A stretch of DNA of 64,000 bases from an uncultured Verrucomicrobia subdivision 3 bacterium. Lineage in GTDB: Bacteria > Verrucomicrobiota > Verrucomicrobiia > Limisphaerales > UBA11358. The notes beneath the pieces are model-generated. The model saw only the letters and a list, made by a program, of their open reading frames with translations, did no database searches and had not been told where the DNA came from. The position numbers and the translations under genes were made by a program. Positions 17,786 to 26,818 of the stretch are shown piece by piece (positions within the stretch are counted from its first letter, which is position 1; each line of letters begins with the position of its first letter). The DNA lies in the NCBI GenBank assembly GCA_903875465.1, contig CAIQWB010000149.1:1-64000 (forward strand), read 5' to 3'.

Positions 17786-17853
17786 CTTAAGAACCTCCCC
17801 TACCGCCCCAAAGGGCAGCTAGGCCCGCCTGGCAAACCCGGTTAGTTCTTAAG
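17786..17853. repeat. 68-bp inverted-repeat element
   Basis: CTTAAGAAC (17786-17794) and GTTCTTAAG (17845-17853) are perfect 9-bp inverted repeats. They bracket a GC-rich core with an inner GCCC-CAAA-GGGC hairpin. The whole unit sits just after the zinc-ribbon gene and could fold as a branched RNA. There is no T-run, so it is not a standard terminator. Confidence 0.45.
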
Positions 17854-17914
17854 GACATGGATAACCGGCTCACGGTCGTGTGGCGGCGAGCGATTACCCA
17901 TTCATCCGATTGTC

Positions 17915-18991
17915 ATGCGGGAAGATCGAAATCATGGACCCGAACGGGCGCGCACCGGGTGCGGGCAGCGGGGATGGCATGCACCCCAGCGCGCCCAAGT
18001 GATCCCGGTGTCGGTCATCCCGCCACCCTCTGCCCCCATACGCCCGGCGATCACCGTGTGCGTTTGCCTGCAACCGGAGGCGGAGCCACTGCGCGGCTGG
18101 CTGTCCGCCTTGCGCCAGCAAACCCTGGCTGATTCGCAATGGGAGTTGCTGATCATGGACGTGGGCAGCGACAAGGAAACCCGCGCATGGGCGGTCCAGC
18201 TCCTCGCCGAGGAATTGCCAGATCGGGGCCGGCTGGTGACCATCAGACTGCCCGGCCAGGCTTGGGTGCGCTCCCGGGCCGCCTGGGAAGCCCGAGGTGA
18301 AATCCTTTGCTTTCTGGAGGCCAACCTGCGCCCGGCGCCGGATTTTCTGGCCGAAGTGCTGAAAGCCTTCAAGACCCACGCCGCCGCAGGAATTCTGGGC
18401 GGAACCATTTTACCTTCGTGGGAACAGCCGCCCACGCCGCTGGCTGAGGTGGTGGCGCCAGTGGCTTTGGGCATTCATGATTGGGGGAAAGCGAGCCGGT
18501 GTCTGGACCTGGCCGCAGGTGGCCTGCCGCCGGGCGGGCTTTGTATGCGGCGGCAGGTGTTACTAAACGCCCTGGCGGCAGCCCCCCCGCCAGCTCCGGC
18601 CGGACAAAGGGTTCATAGCTTGGGCAATCGCGTGGACCTGGCCATTGGGGCGGCGGCCCAAAAAATGGGCTGGGAATGCTGGTATGTGCCCACGCTCCAG
18701 CTTCACCGAGTGGTGAAGCGTGAGCATATGGACAAGGCCGGCTTGCTCCGGCGCTTTGAGCAAATTGGGCGTAATCAAGGCATTCGTCAGTCCGCCGGGC
18801 TGGGAAAACTGCCCGCACCGGCAGCCTGGCTCAACGGTTTAAAAGAGTTCTGCTGCTGGCAATTTCGGCAATGGCGCGGCCCTTCCCCCGAACTGCGAGG
18901 CCAGCATCCGACCCTGGCGGCCGACCTGCATGAATTAGAGCAGGAATTACTGCGCGCCCGGGCCGGCCAAGCCCTGACCGGCGAGCCCTGA
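17915..18991 (+). CDS. Family 2-like glycosyltransferase (divergent)
   Basis: A 358-residue frame whose core resembles GT2 enzymes: ITVCVCLQPEAEPLRGWLSA LRQQTLADSQWELLIMDVGS at the N-terminal nucleotide-binding end, RSRAAWEARGEILCFLEANL, then GGTILPSW and a helical C-terminal tail. The usual DDGS and DxD motifs are altered (MDVGS, LEANL), so catalysis is uncertain. The first about 35 residues look non-native (many Arg/Gly/His). The true start may be a GTG near 18000 (VIPVSVIPPPS). The following gene is aroC, about 100 bp downstream. Confidence 0.7.
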   Translation: MREDRNHGPERARTGCGQRGWHAPQRAQVIPVSVIPPPSAPIRPAITVCVCLQPEAEPLRGWLSALRQQTLADSQWELLIMDVGSDKETRAWAVQLLAEELPDRGRLVTIRLPGQAWVRSRAAWEARGEILCFLEANLRPAPDFLAEVLKAFKTHAAAGILGGTILPSWEQPPTPLAEVVAPVALGIHDWGKASRCLDLAAGGLPPGGLCMRRQVLLNALAAAPPPAPAGQRVHSLGNRVDLAIGAAAQKMGWECWYVPTLQLHRVVKREHMDKAGLLRRFEQIGRNQGIRQSAGLGKLPAPAAWLNGLKEFCCWQFRQWRGPSPELRGQHPTLAADLHELEQELLRARAGQALTGEP

Positions 18992-19090
18992 CCAATCCGA
19001 ATTTGGCCAGCCGCAAACGTGGGTTGCGAAAATGCGCCGGCGGGAATACCGTGAATTGACCCCGCCCTGAATTTTCCGCATTATCGGCTC

Positions 19091-20170
19091 ATGGCAAACA
19101 CTTTCGGACACCTTTTCCGCATCACCACCTGGGGCGAATCCCACGGCGGCGGTGTGGGGGTGATTGTGGATGGCTGTCCGCCCCGGCTCAAGCTCAGCGA
19201 AGCTGACATCCAGCCTGATCTGGACCGGCGCCGGCCCGGCCAGTCCAAAATCGTCACCCCGCGCAAGGAATCGGACGCGGTGCAAATTCTCTCCGGCATC
19301 TCCGACGGCCAAACCCTCGGCACCCCCATTTGCTTATGGGTGAAAAACGAGGATGCCCGGTCGGAAGCCTACAACGAGATGAAGGACAAGTTCCGGCCCT
19401 CGCATGCGGATTACACCTATTTTGCGAAATACGGGATTCGCGCCTGGCAGGGCGGTGGCCGGTCCAGCGCCCGGGAGACCATTGGCCGGGTGGCGGCCGG
19501 GGCGATCGCCAAAAAGATTTTGCACGAACAGTTCGGGGTGGAAGTGCTGTCGTATGTCAAACAAGTCCAGCGCGTGGTTGGCACGGTGGATCCCGAGTCG
19601 GTAAAACTCGCGGAAGTGGAGGCCAACATCGTGCGCTGCCCGGACACGACGGCGGCGGGGAAAATGATCCGGTTGATTGAGAAAATCCGGCGCGCGGGCA
19701 ATACGGTGGGCGGGATTGTGGAAGGCGTGGCGCGCGGGGTGCCGGCCGGCTGGGGCGAACCGGTGTTTGACAAACTGGAGGCGGATTTGGCCAAGGCCAT
19801 GCTGAGCCTCCCGGCGTGCAAGGCCTTTGAAGTGGGCTCGGGCTTTGGCGGCATTCTCCTGACGGGGCGGGAGCACAACGATTTGATCCGCGCCCGGGCC
19901 GGCAAGATATTCACCACCACCAACCGTTCGGGCGGCATTCAGGGGGGCATTTCCAACGGGGAAACCATCTTCTTCCGCCTGGCCTTCAAGCCGGTGGCCA
20001 CGGTCATGCACGAACAGGACACGGTGGATGTCAACCTGCAGAATACGACGCTCAAGGGCCGCGGCCGGCATGACCCCTGTGTGCTGCCCCGCGCAGTGCC
20101 CATGGTGGAGGCCATGACCGCCCTGGTCCTGGTGGATCATGCGCTGCGGCACCGTGCGCAATGCGGTTGA
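19091..20170 (+). CDS. aroC: Chorismate synthase
   Basis: A 359-residue enzyme catalysing the last step of the shikimate pathway, 5-enolpyruvylshikimate-3-phosphate to chorismate, with reduced FMN. The signatures are clear: [67 protein letters not shown] and the C-terminal [18 protein letters not shown]. Length is normal. It starts 99 bp after the preceding glycosyltransferase and is followed 40 bp later by the TPR gene. Confidence 0.97.
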   Translation: MANTFGHLFRITTWGESHGGGVGVIVDGCPPRLKLSEADIQPDLDRRRPGQSKIVTPRKESDAVQILSGISDGQTLGTPICLWVKNEDARSEAYNEMKDKFRPSHADYTYFAKYGIRAWQGGGRSSARETIGRVAAGAIAKKILHEQFGVEVLSYVKQVQRVVGTVDPESVKLAEVEANIVRCPDTTAAGKMIRLIEKIRRAGNTVGGIVEGVARGVPAGWGEPVFDKLEADLAKAMLSLPACKAFEVGSGFGGILLTGREHNDLIRARAGKIFTTTNRSGGIQGGISNGETIFFRLAFKPVATVMHEQDTVDVNLQNTTLKGRGRHDPCVLPRAVPMVEAMTALVLVDHALRHRAQCG

Positions 20171-20210
20171 CATTTGGGGCAGCAGGGCGAATTTTAAACG
20201 AACAACAATT

Positions 20211-21608
20211 ATGTCCGAAAAAACAGTTAATGAGGTTTCCCGGGATTCCCGGATGCTCTTCCAGCGTGCGAGCGAGGCGGCCCAACGGGAAAATTTGGAT
20301 TACGCCATCACCCTGTTTTGCCAGTTGCTGGAAAAAGAGCCCGAGTTTTTTGATTGCCGCAAAGCCCTGCGCCAGGCGCAGTTGAAAAAAGCCGGGGCGG
20401 GCGGCACGGGCTTTTTCAAAAAAATGCTCAGCGGGGCGGGGTCCTCACCCCTGGTGGCCAAGGCTCAAATGGCCCTGCGCAGCCACCCGGCCAGTGCCAT
20501 GGCCACGGCCGAGCAAATTCTGAATGGCGATCCCAACAGTGGGCCCGCTCACCGGATCATCGTGGAGGGCGCGCTGGCCCTGGAACTGCCGCGCACGGCC
20601 GTATTGTCTTATGAAGTCCTGGCGAAAAACGCGCCCAAGGACAAAAAATTGATCATCGAATACGCCCAGGCGGTGTCAGCGATTGGCGAGGGAACCCGCG
20701 CGGAAAACCTGCTGCTGACATTGCTGCGGGAATATCCGGGCGACAATGATTTGAACCAGGCCCTCAAAAATCTGTCCGCCCGCAAGACCCTCGATGAAGG
20801 CGGTTACGGCGCCCTGGAAAGCGGCGAGGGTTCTTACCGCGATATTCTCAAAGACAAGGCCGAGGCCGTGGCCCTGGAACAAGAAAACCGGGTGCAAAAG
20901 ACGGAGGACGTGGCGGCCAACCTGATTGCGGAATACGAAAGCCGCCTGCCCCGGGAACCGGCGAACATGAAGCTGGTGCGCTCCCTGGCGGAATTGCACA
21001 CCCAAAAAGGCCAGTTTGACCAGGCCCTGGCATATTACGACCAGATCAAGCGCTCGGAAATGGGCAACGATGCCTCATTGGACGAGGCCATCACCAAAAC
21101 CAAGCTGCGGCAGTTTGATCATCGTATCCTCGAGGTGAATCCTTTTGCCGCCGATCATGCGGAACAAGTTGCGGCCTTGAAGGAGGCGAAGGCCAATTTT
21201 CAAATCACCGAGTGCCAGAAGCGGGTGGACCGTTTCCCCACCGACATGGGCATCCGTTTTGACATGGGGGTGCTGTATTTTCAAGCGGGCAAAATCAATG
21301 AAGCGGCGGCGGAATTCCAAAAAGCGCAGAACAACCCGCATAAACGGCTGCCGGCGATGAATTACCTCGGCCAATGCCTGGCCAAAAAGCGGATGTTCGA
21401 CATGGCCGCCCGCACCTTCCAACGGGCCATTGAAGAAAAGCAGGTGTTTGATGACGAGAAGAAGGACCTCGTTTACAACCTGGGGGCGGTGCTGGAAAGC
21501 ATGGGGAAAAAAACCGAGGCCATCGACCAGTACAAGATTCTCTATGAGCTGGACATGGGTTATCGGGATGTGGGTGCCAAAGTCGATGCGTTTTACGCGG
21601 GGCAATGA
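20211..21608 (+). CDS. Tetratricopeptide repeat protein
   Basis: Starting at ATG 20211 (MSEKTVNEVSRD) it has 465 residues; the track ORF begins inside aroC. It is soluble, with no signal peptide or membrane helix. It is built of TPR-like helix pairs along most of its length (for example MKLVRSLAELHTQKGQFDQA, DMGVLYFQAGKINEAAAEFQ and LVYNLGAVLESMGKKTEAID). Such proteins act as scaffolds. The partner is unknown, and neither aroC nor the lipid A genes nearby give a firm hint. Confidence 0.85.
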   Translation: MSEKTVNEVSRDSRMLFQRASEAAQRENLDYAITLFCQLLEKEPEFFDCRKALRQAQLKKAGAGGTGFFKKMLSGAGSSPLVAKAQMALRSHPASAMATAEQILNGDPNSGPAHRIIVEGALALELPRTAVLSYEVLAKNAPKDKKLIIEYAQAVSAIGEGTRAENLLLTLLREYPGDNDLNQALKNLSARKTLDEGGYGALESGEGSYRDILKDKAEAVALEQENRVQKTEDVAANLIAEYESRLPREPANMKLVRSLAELHTQKGQFDQALAYYDQIKRSEMGNDASLDEAITKTKLRQFDHRILEVNPFAADHAEQVAALKEAKANFQITECQKRVDRFPTDMGIRFDMGVLYFQAGKINEAAAEFQKAQNNPHKRLPAMNYLGQCLAKKRMFDMAARTFQRAIEEKQVFDDEKKDLVYNLGAVLESMGKKTEAIDQYKILYELDMGYRDVGAKVDAFYAGQ

Positions 21609-21747
21609 TCCAGCCGCGTGGCCAGTTTAAGTTGCCACCGGGTTAAATCGGGGGCGGTCCACCAACCCACCCGGCGGCGGGAAAAGCGCCTGGCCCGGGT
21701 AGCGAATTGGGCTTTCAGCGGCGGGCTGAACCGGGCAAACTGCGCTG

Positions 21748-22791
21748 GTGTCACATTCAAACTCAAAAATTCGGGTCGCGGTGCTGGGCGTTGGCTCCCT
21801 GGGCAAGGTGCACGCGCGAGTTTATGCGGAACTCGCGGCCACCGGCCTCGTGGAATTCGTGGGACTCTATGACGCGAACGCGAAAACCGCCCAGGAAATC
21901 GGAGCCAAACACAACGCCCGGGTCTTCCAATCCGTCGCCGAAGCCGCCGCGCACGCGGACGCGCTGAACATCGTCACGCCCACCACCTCGCATTTTGACC
22001 TCGCCAAACAATTGCTGGCAGAGGGCAAGCATGTGCTGGTGGAAAAGCCCATGACGGAAACCACGGGGCAAGCGGCCGAATTGGTCCAACTGGCGCAAGA
22101 GAAGCATTGTGTGCTCCAAGTGGGCCATGTGGAACGCTTTAATCCGGTGTTTAAATATTTGGAAACGGTGGCCACGGAACCACGCTTCATCGAGACCCAC
22201 CGGCTCTCGCCTTTTCCCGCCCGTTCCACGGATATTGGGGTGGTGCTGGATTTAATGATTCATGACCTGGACGTGGTGCTGGCCTTTGTGAAATCGCCCG
22301 TCATTTCGGTCGATGCCGTGGGCATCCCGGTGCTGAGCAAGTCGGAGGACATCGCGAATGTGCGGTTGCGCTTCGCCAACGGCTGCGTGGCCAACCTTAC
22401 GGCCAGCCGGGTAAGTCCCGAGCGCATGCGCAAGATTCGGGTGTTTAGCGGCGGGGCCATGCCCAGTTACATCTCTTTGGATTACCGCGTGCAAGAGGGT
22501 TTTATTTACCGCATTGCCCGGGATGGCGAGGAGGAAAGTTCCCTCCTCAAGAAACTCCTGGCCGCCAAACTGGGCATGGGCAAGGACTCGGCCATCGTCA
22601 GTGAATTTGCCGGCAAACGCATCGTGCGCGAACCCGTGCCCATTGAAAAGGACGAGCCGCTGAAACTGGAGTTGCAACATTTTGTCAATTGCGTGCGCGA
22701 GCAACTGACCCCGCTAGTCAGCGGAGAGTCGGCCAAGCGCGCGCTGGACCTGGCGTTTGAAATCACCCGCCAGGTGCAGGCGAGCAAATGA
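21748..22791 (+). CDS. Gfo/Idh/MocA family oxidoreductase, GnnA-like
   Basis: A 347-residue NAD(P)-dependent sugar oxidoreductase. It has a Rossmann motif at 9-18 (VAVLGVGSLGKVHA), the family lysine in HVLVEKPMTE, and the substrate-side DLMIHDLDVV with its catalytic-type histidine. The start is GTG 21748. The ATGA overlap with lpxB couples the two genes. A known relative, GnnA of Acidithiobacillus and Leptospira, oxidises UDP-GlcNAc at C3 so that a 3-amino sugar can be made for amide-linked lipid A. That role is suggested here by the lpxB coupling, but no GnnB-type transaminase is in the window. Confidence 0.85.
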   Translation: MSHSNSKIRVAVLGVGSLGKVHARVYAELAATGLVEFVGLYDANAKTAQEIGAKHNARVFQSVAEAAAHADALNIVTPTTSHFDLAKQLLAEGKHVLVEKPMTETTGQAAELVQLAQEKHCVLQVGHVERFNPVFKYLETVATEPRFIETHRLSPFPARSTDIGVVLDLMIHDLDVVLAFVKSPVISVDAVGIPVLSKSEDIANVRLRFANGCVANLTASRVSPERMRKIRVFSGGAMPSYISLDYRVQEGFIYRIARDGEEESSLLKKLLAAKLGMGKDSAIVSEFAGKRIVREPVPIEKDEPLKLELQHFVNCVREQLTPLVSGESAKRALDLAFEITRQVQASK

Positions 22792-23939
22792 GCCCCCACT
22801 CTTTTATGCTGATTGCCGGGGAGGCCAGTGGTGATTTGCTGGCCGGCGAACTGGTGACGGCGTTGAAGCAAACTTCCAGCTCTGCGCGCGGCGCGGAATT
22901 TTTTGGCGCGGGCGGCCCGCGCATGGCGGCGGCAGGGGTGGATTTGGCCTTTGACCTCACCAGGCACGCGGTGATCGGCATCACGGATGTGCTGAAGAAT
23001 TACTTCAAATTCAAGCGGTTGTTTGACCAATTGCTGGCCAAGGCCATTGAGCGCCGGCCGGACGTCGTGATTGGCGTGGATTTTGGCGGATTTAATCTGC
23101 GCTTTGGCCAGGCCGTGAAAGCCTGGGTACGCCAGCATCCGGAAGCGGGGTGGAACCCCAAAATTGTCCAGTATGTCTCCCCGCAAGTCTGGGCCTCACG
23201 GCCGGGCCGGGCAAAAAAACTGGAGGCGGATTACGACCTGCTGCTGAGCATTTTCCCCTTTGAAAAGGTGTGGTACTCCCAGCGAGCGCCCACATTACGC
23301 GTGGCTTTTGTGGGGCATCCCATGCTCGATCGCGTCCCGCAACCACCCCGCGGGCCCCGGCCGGCGGGTGGCCCGCTGGTGGTTTTATTGCCCGGCAGCC
23401 GGCGCAGCGAACTGCAACGCCATCTGCCGGTGATGCTGGCCGCCTGGACACGGATTCAGGCCGCCGTGCCGGATTGCCGCGCCACCATGGTCCTGCCCAA
23501 CGAGCCGCTGGTGGTGCTGGCCCGGGCCCTGGGATCCCCGGCCAGTGTCACTATTCAATTGGGCGACCTGCCCGCCACCCTCGCCCAGGCGGAGGTCGCC
23601 ATTGCCTCCACCGGCACGGTGACGATGGAATGCGCGTTTTACGGTGTGCCCACTGTGACGCTGTATAAAACCTCCTGGCTCACCTATGAAATTGGCCGCC
23701 GCATTGTCACCGTAAAATCGCTGACGATGCCCAATCTGCTGGCGGGCGAGGAAGTCATGCCGGAATTCATCCAACACCACGCCATTGGTTACAATATCGC
23801 GGAGGCCACGGTGAAGCTGTTGCGCAGTGAACCGCGCCGGGAAAAAGTCAAAAAGCGCCTGGTGCAGATTATTTCCACCCTGGGCAAACCGGGAGCCAGC
23901 CAGCGGGCGGCGGAGGCCGTGCTTAAACTCTTCGCATGA
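22788..23939 (+). CDS. lpxB: Lipid-A-disaccharide synthase
   Basis: A 383-residue GT19 enzyme that joins lipid X and UDP-diacylglucosamine into the lipid A disaccharide at the inner face of the membrane. Motifs are LIAGEASGDLLAGELV, FFGAGGPRMAAAGV, VIGVDFGGFNLRF, YVSPQVWASRPGR, LLPGSRRSE and the C-terminal STGTVTMECAFYGVPTV. Length is normal. Its presence indicates a lipopolysaccharide-bearing outer membrane. It overlaps both the upstream oxidoreductase gene and the downstream small membrane protein gene by 4 bp. Confidence 0.97.
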   Translation: MSPHSFMLIAGEASGDLLAGELVTALKQTSSSARGAEFFGAGGPRMAAAGVDLAFDLTRHAVIGITDVLKNYFKFKRLFDQLLAKAIERRPDVVIGVDFGGFNLRFGQAVKAWVRQHPEAGWNPKIVQYVSPQVWASRPGRAKKLEADYDLLLSIFPFEKVWYSQRAPTLRVAFVGHPMLDRVPQPPRGPRPAGGPLVVLLPGSRRSELQRHLPVMLAAWTRIQAAVPDCRATMVLPNEPLVVLARALGSPASVTIQLGDLPATLAQAEVAIASTGTVTMECAFYGVPTVTLYKTSWLTYEIGRRIVTVKSLTMPNLLAGEEVMPEFIQHHAIGYNIAEATVKLLRSEPRREKVKKRLVQIISTLGKPGASQRAAEAVLKLFA

Positions 23940-24190
23940 AAGACCTAACCAATCCCTTTTGGATCAAGTTCAAGGGCGCGCTATTCCTCTTTCTGGGATT
24001 GTTTGCCGCAATCATGCTGTGGCTGGACGCGCCCACCTGGAAGGATGCGGGCCTGCTCGTGCTAATCATTTGGTGTTTTTGCCGGGCGTACTATTTTGCC
24101 TTTTACGTGATCGAACATTACGTGGACCCGGGTTTTAAGTTTTCCGGGCTGTTTTCATTTCTCCAATATCTTTGGACAAAAAAGCGGTGA
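23936..24190 (+). CDS. Small two-helix membrane protein
   Basis: An 84-residue protein with two hydrophobic helices (GALFLFLGLFAAIMLWL and GLLVLIIWCFCRAYYFAFYV) and a basic C-terminus (YLWTKKR). The start overlaps the lpxB stop by 4 bp, so it is translationally coupled to lipid A synthesis. No named family is recognised. A membrane accessory to lpxB is possible but only by position. Confidence 0.75.
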   Translation: MKDLTNPFWIKFKGALFLFLGLFAAIMLWLDAPTWKDAGLLVLIIWCFCRAYYFAFYVIEHYVDPGFKFSGLFSFLQYLWTKKR

Positions 24191-24227
24191 TTTTGACTTT
24201 CACCCGGTTCCCCGCTACGCTTCGGTC

Positions 24228-24713
24228 ATGGAATCATTGCACGCGCCCTGGCGCATTGAATACATCCTTTCGCCCAAACCCAAATTGGAGGAAAGCATCT
24301 TCACACTTATTGGCCAGTCCTTGGATGACGAGGGCAATTATGTGATCGCCCGGGATCGTAGTTGCTTTGCGGTGCTGAATCGTTACCCGTACAATGGTGG
24401 CCACCTGATGGCGGTGCCTTATAAACAGGTGTCCGACCTCAACGGCCTGACGGAAGAAGAACTGGCGGATTTGTGGAAGCTGACCCACCGTTGCATCAAT
24501 GCCCTTACTGCGGTTATGAAACCGGACGGTTTCAATGTGGGCATCAATCTGGGCAAAGTCGCGGGCGCGGGCATTGTGGAGCATTTGCATGTCCACGTGG
24601 TGCCGCGCTGGGGGGGCGATACGAACTTCATGCCCGTCCTGGCCAACACCGGGGTGGTGCCAGAGGCGCTGAAGGATGTGGCGGCCAAGTTGCGGGTGGA
24701 ACTGGCTAAATAA
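24228..24713 (+). CDS. HIT family hydrolase/phosphorylase
   Basis: A 161-residue histidine-triad protein with the catalytic signature HLHVHVVPRW near residue 125 and the supporting NRYPYNGGHLMAVPYK segment. Relatives of this length act on Ap4A or adenosine 5'-phosphosulfate, or act as general nucleotidyl hydrolases. The closest style is the bacterial Ap4A phosphorylase-like HIT group. It is cytoplasmic and ends 6 bp before phoH, so it is likely to be in the same operon. Confidence 0.92.
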   Translation: MESLHAPWRIEYILSPKPKLEESIFTLIGQSLDDEGNYVIARDRSCFAVLNRYPYNGGHLMAVPYKQVSDLNGLTEEELADLWKLTHRCINALTAVMKPDGFNVGINLGKVAGAGIVEHLHVHVVPRWGGDTNFMPVLANTGVVPEALKDVAAKLRVELAK

Positions 24714-24719
24714 ATCATC

Positions 24720-25682
24720 ATGCCCACCCTCACCCTCCATTACGAAAATGCGCGCTTTGCGCAGCAATTGTTCAATCACGAACCGCGCAACCTCCAGTCG
24801 TTGGAAGCGGAACTGGGCGTGAAGGCAACCGCGCGCGAAGGCTGGATCAAACTGGACGGTCCGGCCGACAAGGTGGAACGCGCCAAGCAACTGTTCACCT
24901 CACTGGAAAGCTTGCTCAAGGCGGGCTCACCGGTGAAAAATCGCGAGTTCAACCATGCCTTGAATGTGGTGAAACACGAGGGCGGCGAAACTTTGAAAAG
25001 CCTGGTCAACGACCGGGTGCAAACCCATGACCGCAAATCCGGGGTGGTGGCCAAAACGGTCGGCCAAAAGAAATATATCGAGGCGATTCGCAAGCACGAC
25101 ATCACGTTCGGCATTGGCCCGGCGGGCACCGGCAAAACCTACCTGGCCGTGGCGCTCGCGCTGTCCGCGATGCGCGAGGGTTCGGTTTCGCGGATCATTC
25201 TCACCCGACCGGCGGTGGAGGCGGGCGAGGCGCTGGGCTTTTTACCGGGGGACCTGTACGAAAAAATCACCCCCTACCTGCGACCGCTCCATGACGCATT
25301 GCATGACATGCTGCCGGTCGAGGAATTGCAAAAGCACACCGAGCGGGGCTCCATTGAAATCGCGCCGCTGGCCTATATGCGCGGCCGCACACTGAACGGG
25401 GCTTTCATCATTCTCGACGAGGCGCAAAATTCCACCACCGAGCAGATGTTGATGTTTCTCACGCGCCTCGGGCATGGCTCCAAAGCGGTGATCACGGGCG
25501 ACGAAACGCAGGTGGATTTGCCCACGCATAAAAATTCCGGACTGGTGGAGGCGCACCGGGCGTTACGCAACACCGAGGGGATTGCCATCGTGGAATTTTC
25601 CAAACGCGACGTGGTGCGGCATCCCCTCGTGCAACGCATCATCCAGGCTTACGAAGATCATCGGGGCTTGCACAAGGCCTGA
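24720..25682 (+). CDS. PhoH-like ATPase
   Basis: A 320-residue P-loop protein. It has an N-terminal KH-like/PhoH leader region, Walker A GPAGTGKTYLAVALA, and Walker B FIILDEAQN followed by TRLGHGSKAVITGDETQVD. PhoH-like proteins are RNA-associated ATPases often encoded beside ybeY, as here (4 bp apart), suggesting a shared role in RNA processing. The gene is sometimes called ybeZ in this context. Confidence 0.93.
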   Translation: MPTLTLHYENARFAQQLFNHEPRNLQSLEAELGVKATAREGWIKLDGPADKVERAKQLFTSLESLLKAGSPVKNREFNHALNVVKHEGGETLKSLVNDRVQTHDRKSGVVAKTVGQKKYIEAIRKHDITFGIGPAGTGKTYLAVALALSAMREGSVSRIILTRPAVEAGEALGFLPGDLYEKITPYLRPLHDALHDMLPVEELQKHTERGSIEIAPLAYMRGRTLNGAFIILDEAQNSTTEQMLMFLTRLGHGSKAVITGDETQVDLPTHKNSGLVEAHRALRNTEGIAIVEFSKRDVVRHPLVQRIIQAYEDHRGLHKA

Positions 25683-25686
25683 GCGC

Positions 25687-26133
25687 ATGCCCCTCACCCT
25701 CGCCAACCGCCAGCGCACCCACAAAATCAAGGTGGGCGTTTTGCGGGAAATCGCCACCGCCCTCCTGACCGAATTAGCCGGCCCGGAGGCCAGCCTGGAA
25801 ATCAACCTGGTCAGTGCCACCCAAATGGCCAAAGTAAACCAAGCCTTCCTCCAGCACGAGGGGCCGACCGATGTCATCACTTTTGACTATCGCGAAGCGG
25901 ATCCCGGCGCGCCCTTCCAAGGTGAATTGTTCATTTGCCCGGCGGTGGCCGTGACCCAGGCCCGCGAATTTGGCACGGAGTGGCGCTCCGAACTGGTGCG
26001 CTATGTCATCCATGGCATTCTCCACTTGCTTGGCCATGACGACCTGGAGCCCGCGGCCCGGCGCAAGATGAAGGCGGTTGAGGGCCGCTGGCTGCGCACG
26101 ATTAGCCGCCGCTTTGCCTTGAGCAAACTGTGA
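25687..26133 (+). CDS. ybeY: Endoribonuclease YbeY (16S rRNA maturation factor)
   Basis: Using ATG 25687 gives 148 residues; the track ORF starts inside phoH. The zinc-binding triad is complete in HGILHLLGHDD. Upstream are the family motifs EINLVSATQMAKVNQAFL, EGPTDVITFDY and GELFICPAVA. YbeY is a metal-dependent RNase acting in 16S 3'-end maturation and ribosome quality control. The phoH-ybeY pairing is a classical gene order. Confidence 0.95.
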   Translation: MPLTLANRQRTHKIKVGVLREIATALLTELAGPEASLEINLVSATQMAKVNQAFLQHEGPTDVITFDYREADPGAPFQGELFICPAVAVTQAREFGTEWRSELVRYVIHGILHLLGHDDLEPAARRKMKAVEGRWLRTISRRFALSKL

Positions 26134-26152
26134 GCCGGTTCTAGACTGGCTT

Positions 26153-26818
26153 ATGGTAAAAAGAAGCCTCCCCGCCCGGTGGCGGGCCAATTTTTTAACG
26201 GGATTTTTCATTGTCCTGCCGGCGGTCATTTCTTTTGCCGTAATCAAGTGGGTGTTTGGCACGGTCTCCAGCGTGACCGACCTGCTGCTCTTTTTCCTGC
26301 CGAAGGATATCACGCATTTGGAAGGCGGCCGGGGCGGGGTCGTCTGGTATTGGAGTGCGGTTGCCCTGGTGCTGGCGGTGTTGTTAATCAGCCTGCTGGG
26401 CCGGCTGGCCCGGAATTACTTCGGGCGCAAACTCATTGAATGGTCCGATGCCCTGATGATGGGGATACCGCTGTTCAACAAAGTGTACGCGGCCATCAAG
26501 CAGGTGAACGAGGCCTTTTCCTCGGGCAGTAAAAACTCCTTCAAGACCGTGGTGATGGTGGAGTTTCCGCGGGCGGGCATGTATTCAGTGGGCTTCCTCA
26601 CCAGTGAACAACAGCACAGCGCCGCCTTTAAAACCGAGGAGAAACTTGTGTGCGTCTTTATCCCCACCACCCCGAATCCCACCTCTGGCTTCATGGTCCT
26701 GGTTCCCGCCGAGCAGGTCACCCGGCTGGACATGTCGGTGGCCGATGGGGTGAAATACATCGTCAGCTTGGGCTCGATTTCACCGGAGCCTTATCCGGGC
26801 GCCAAACCCCATGACTGA
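26153..26818 (+). CDS. DUF502 family membrane protein
   Basis: A 221-residue inner-membrane protein with two N-terminal helices (FLTGFFIVLPAVISFAVI and VVWYWSAVALVLAVLLISLL). A soluble part carries DUF502 hallmarks: GIPLFNKVYAAIKQV, the VEFPRAGMYSVGFLTSE stretch and FIPTTPNPTSGFMVLVP. The biochemical role of DUF502 is unknown. Its stop overlaps the recO start by 8 bp. Confidence 0.92.
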   Translation: MVKRSLPARWRANFLTGFFIVLPAVISFAVIKWVFGTVSSVTDLLLFFLPKDITHLEGGRGGVVWYWSAVALVLAVLLISLLGRLARNYFGRKLIEWSDALMMGIPLFNKVYAAIKQVNEAFSSGSKNSFKTVVMVEFPRAGMYSVGFLTSEQQHSAAFKTEEKLVCVFIPTTPNPTSGFMVLVPAEQVTRLDMSVADGVKYIVSLGSISPEPYPGAKPHD

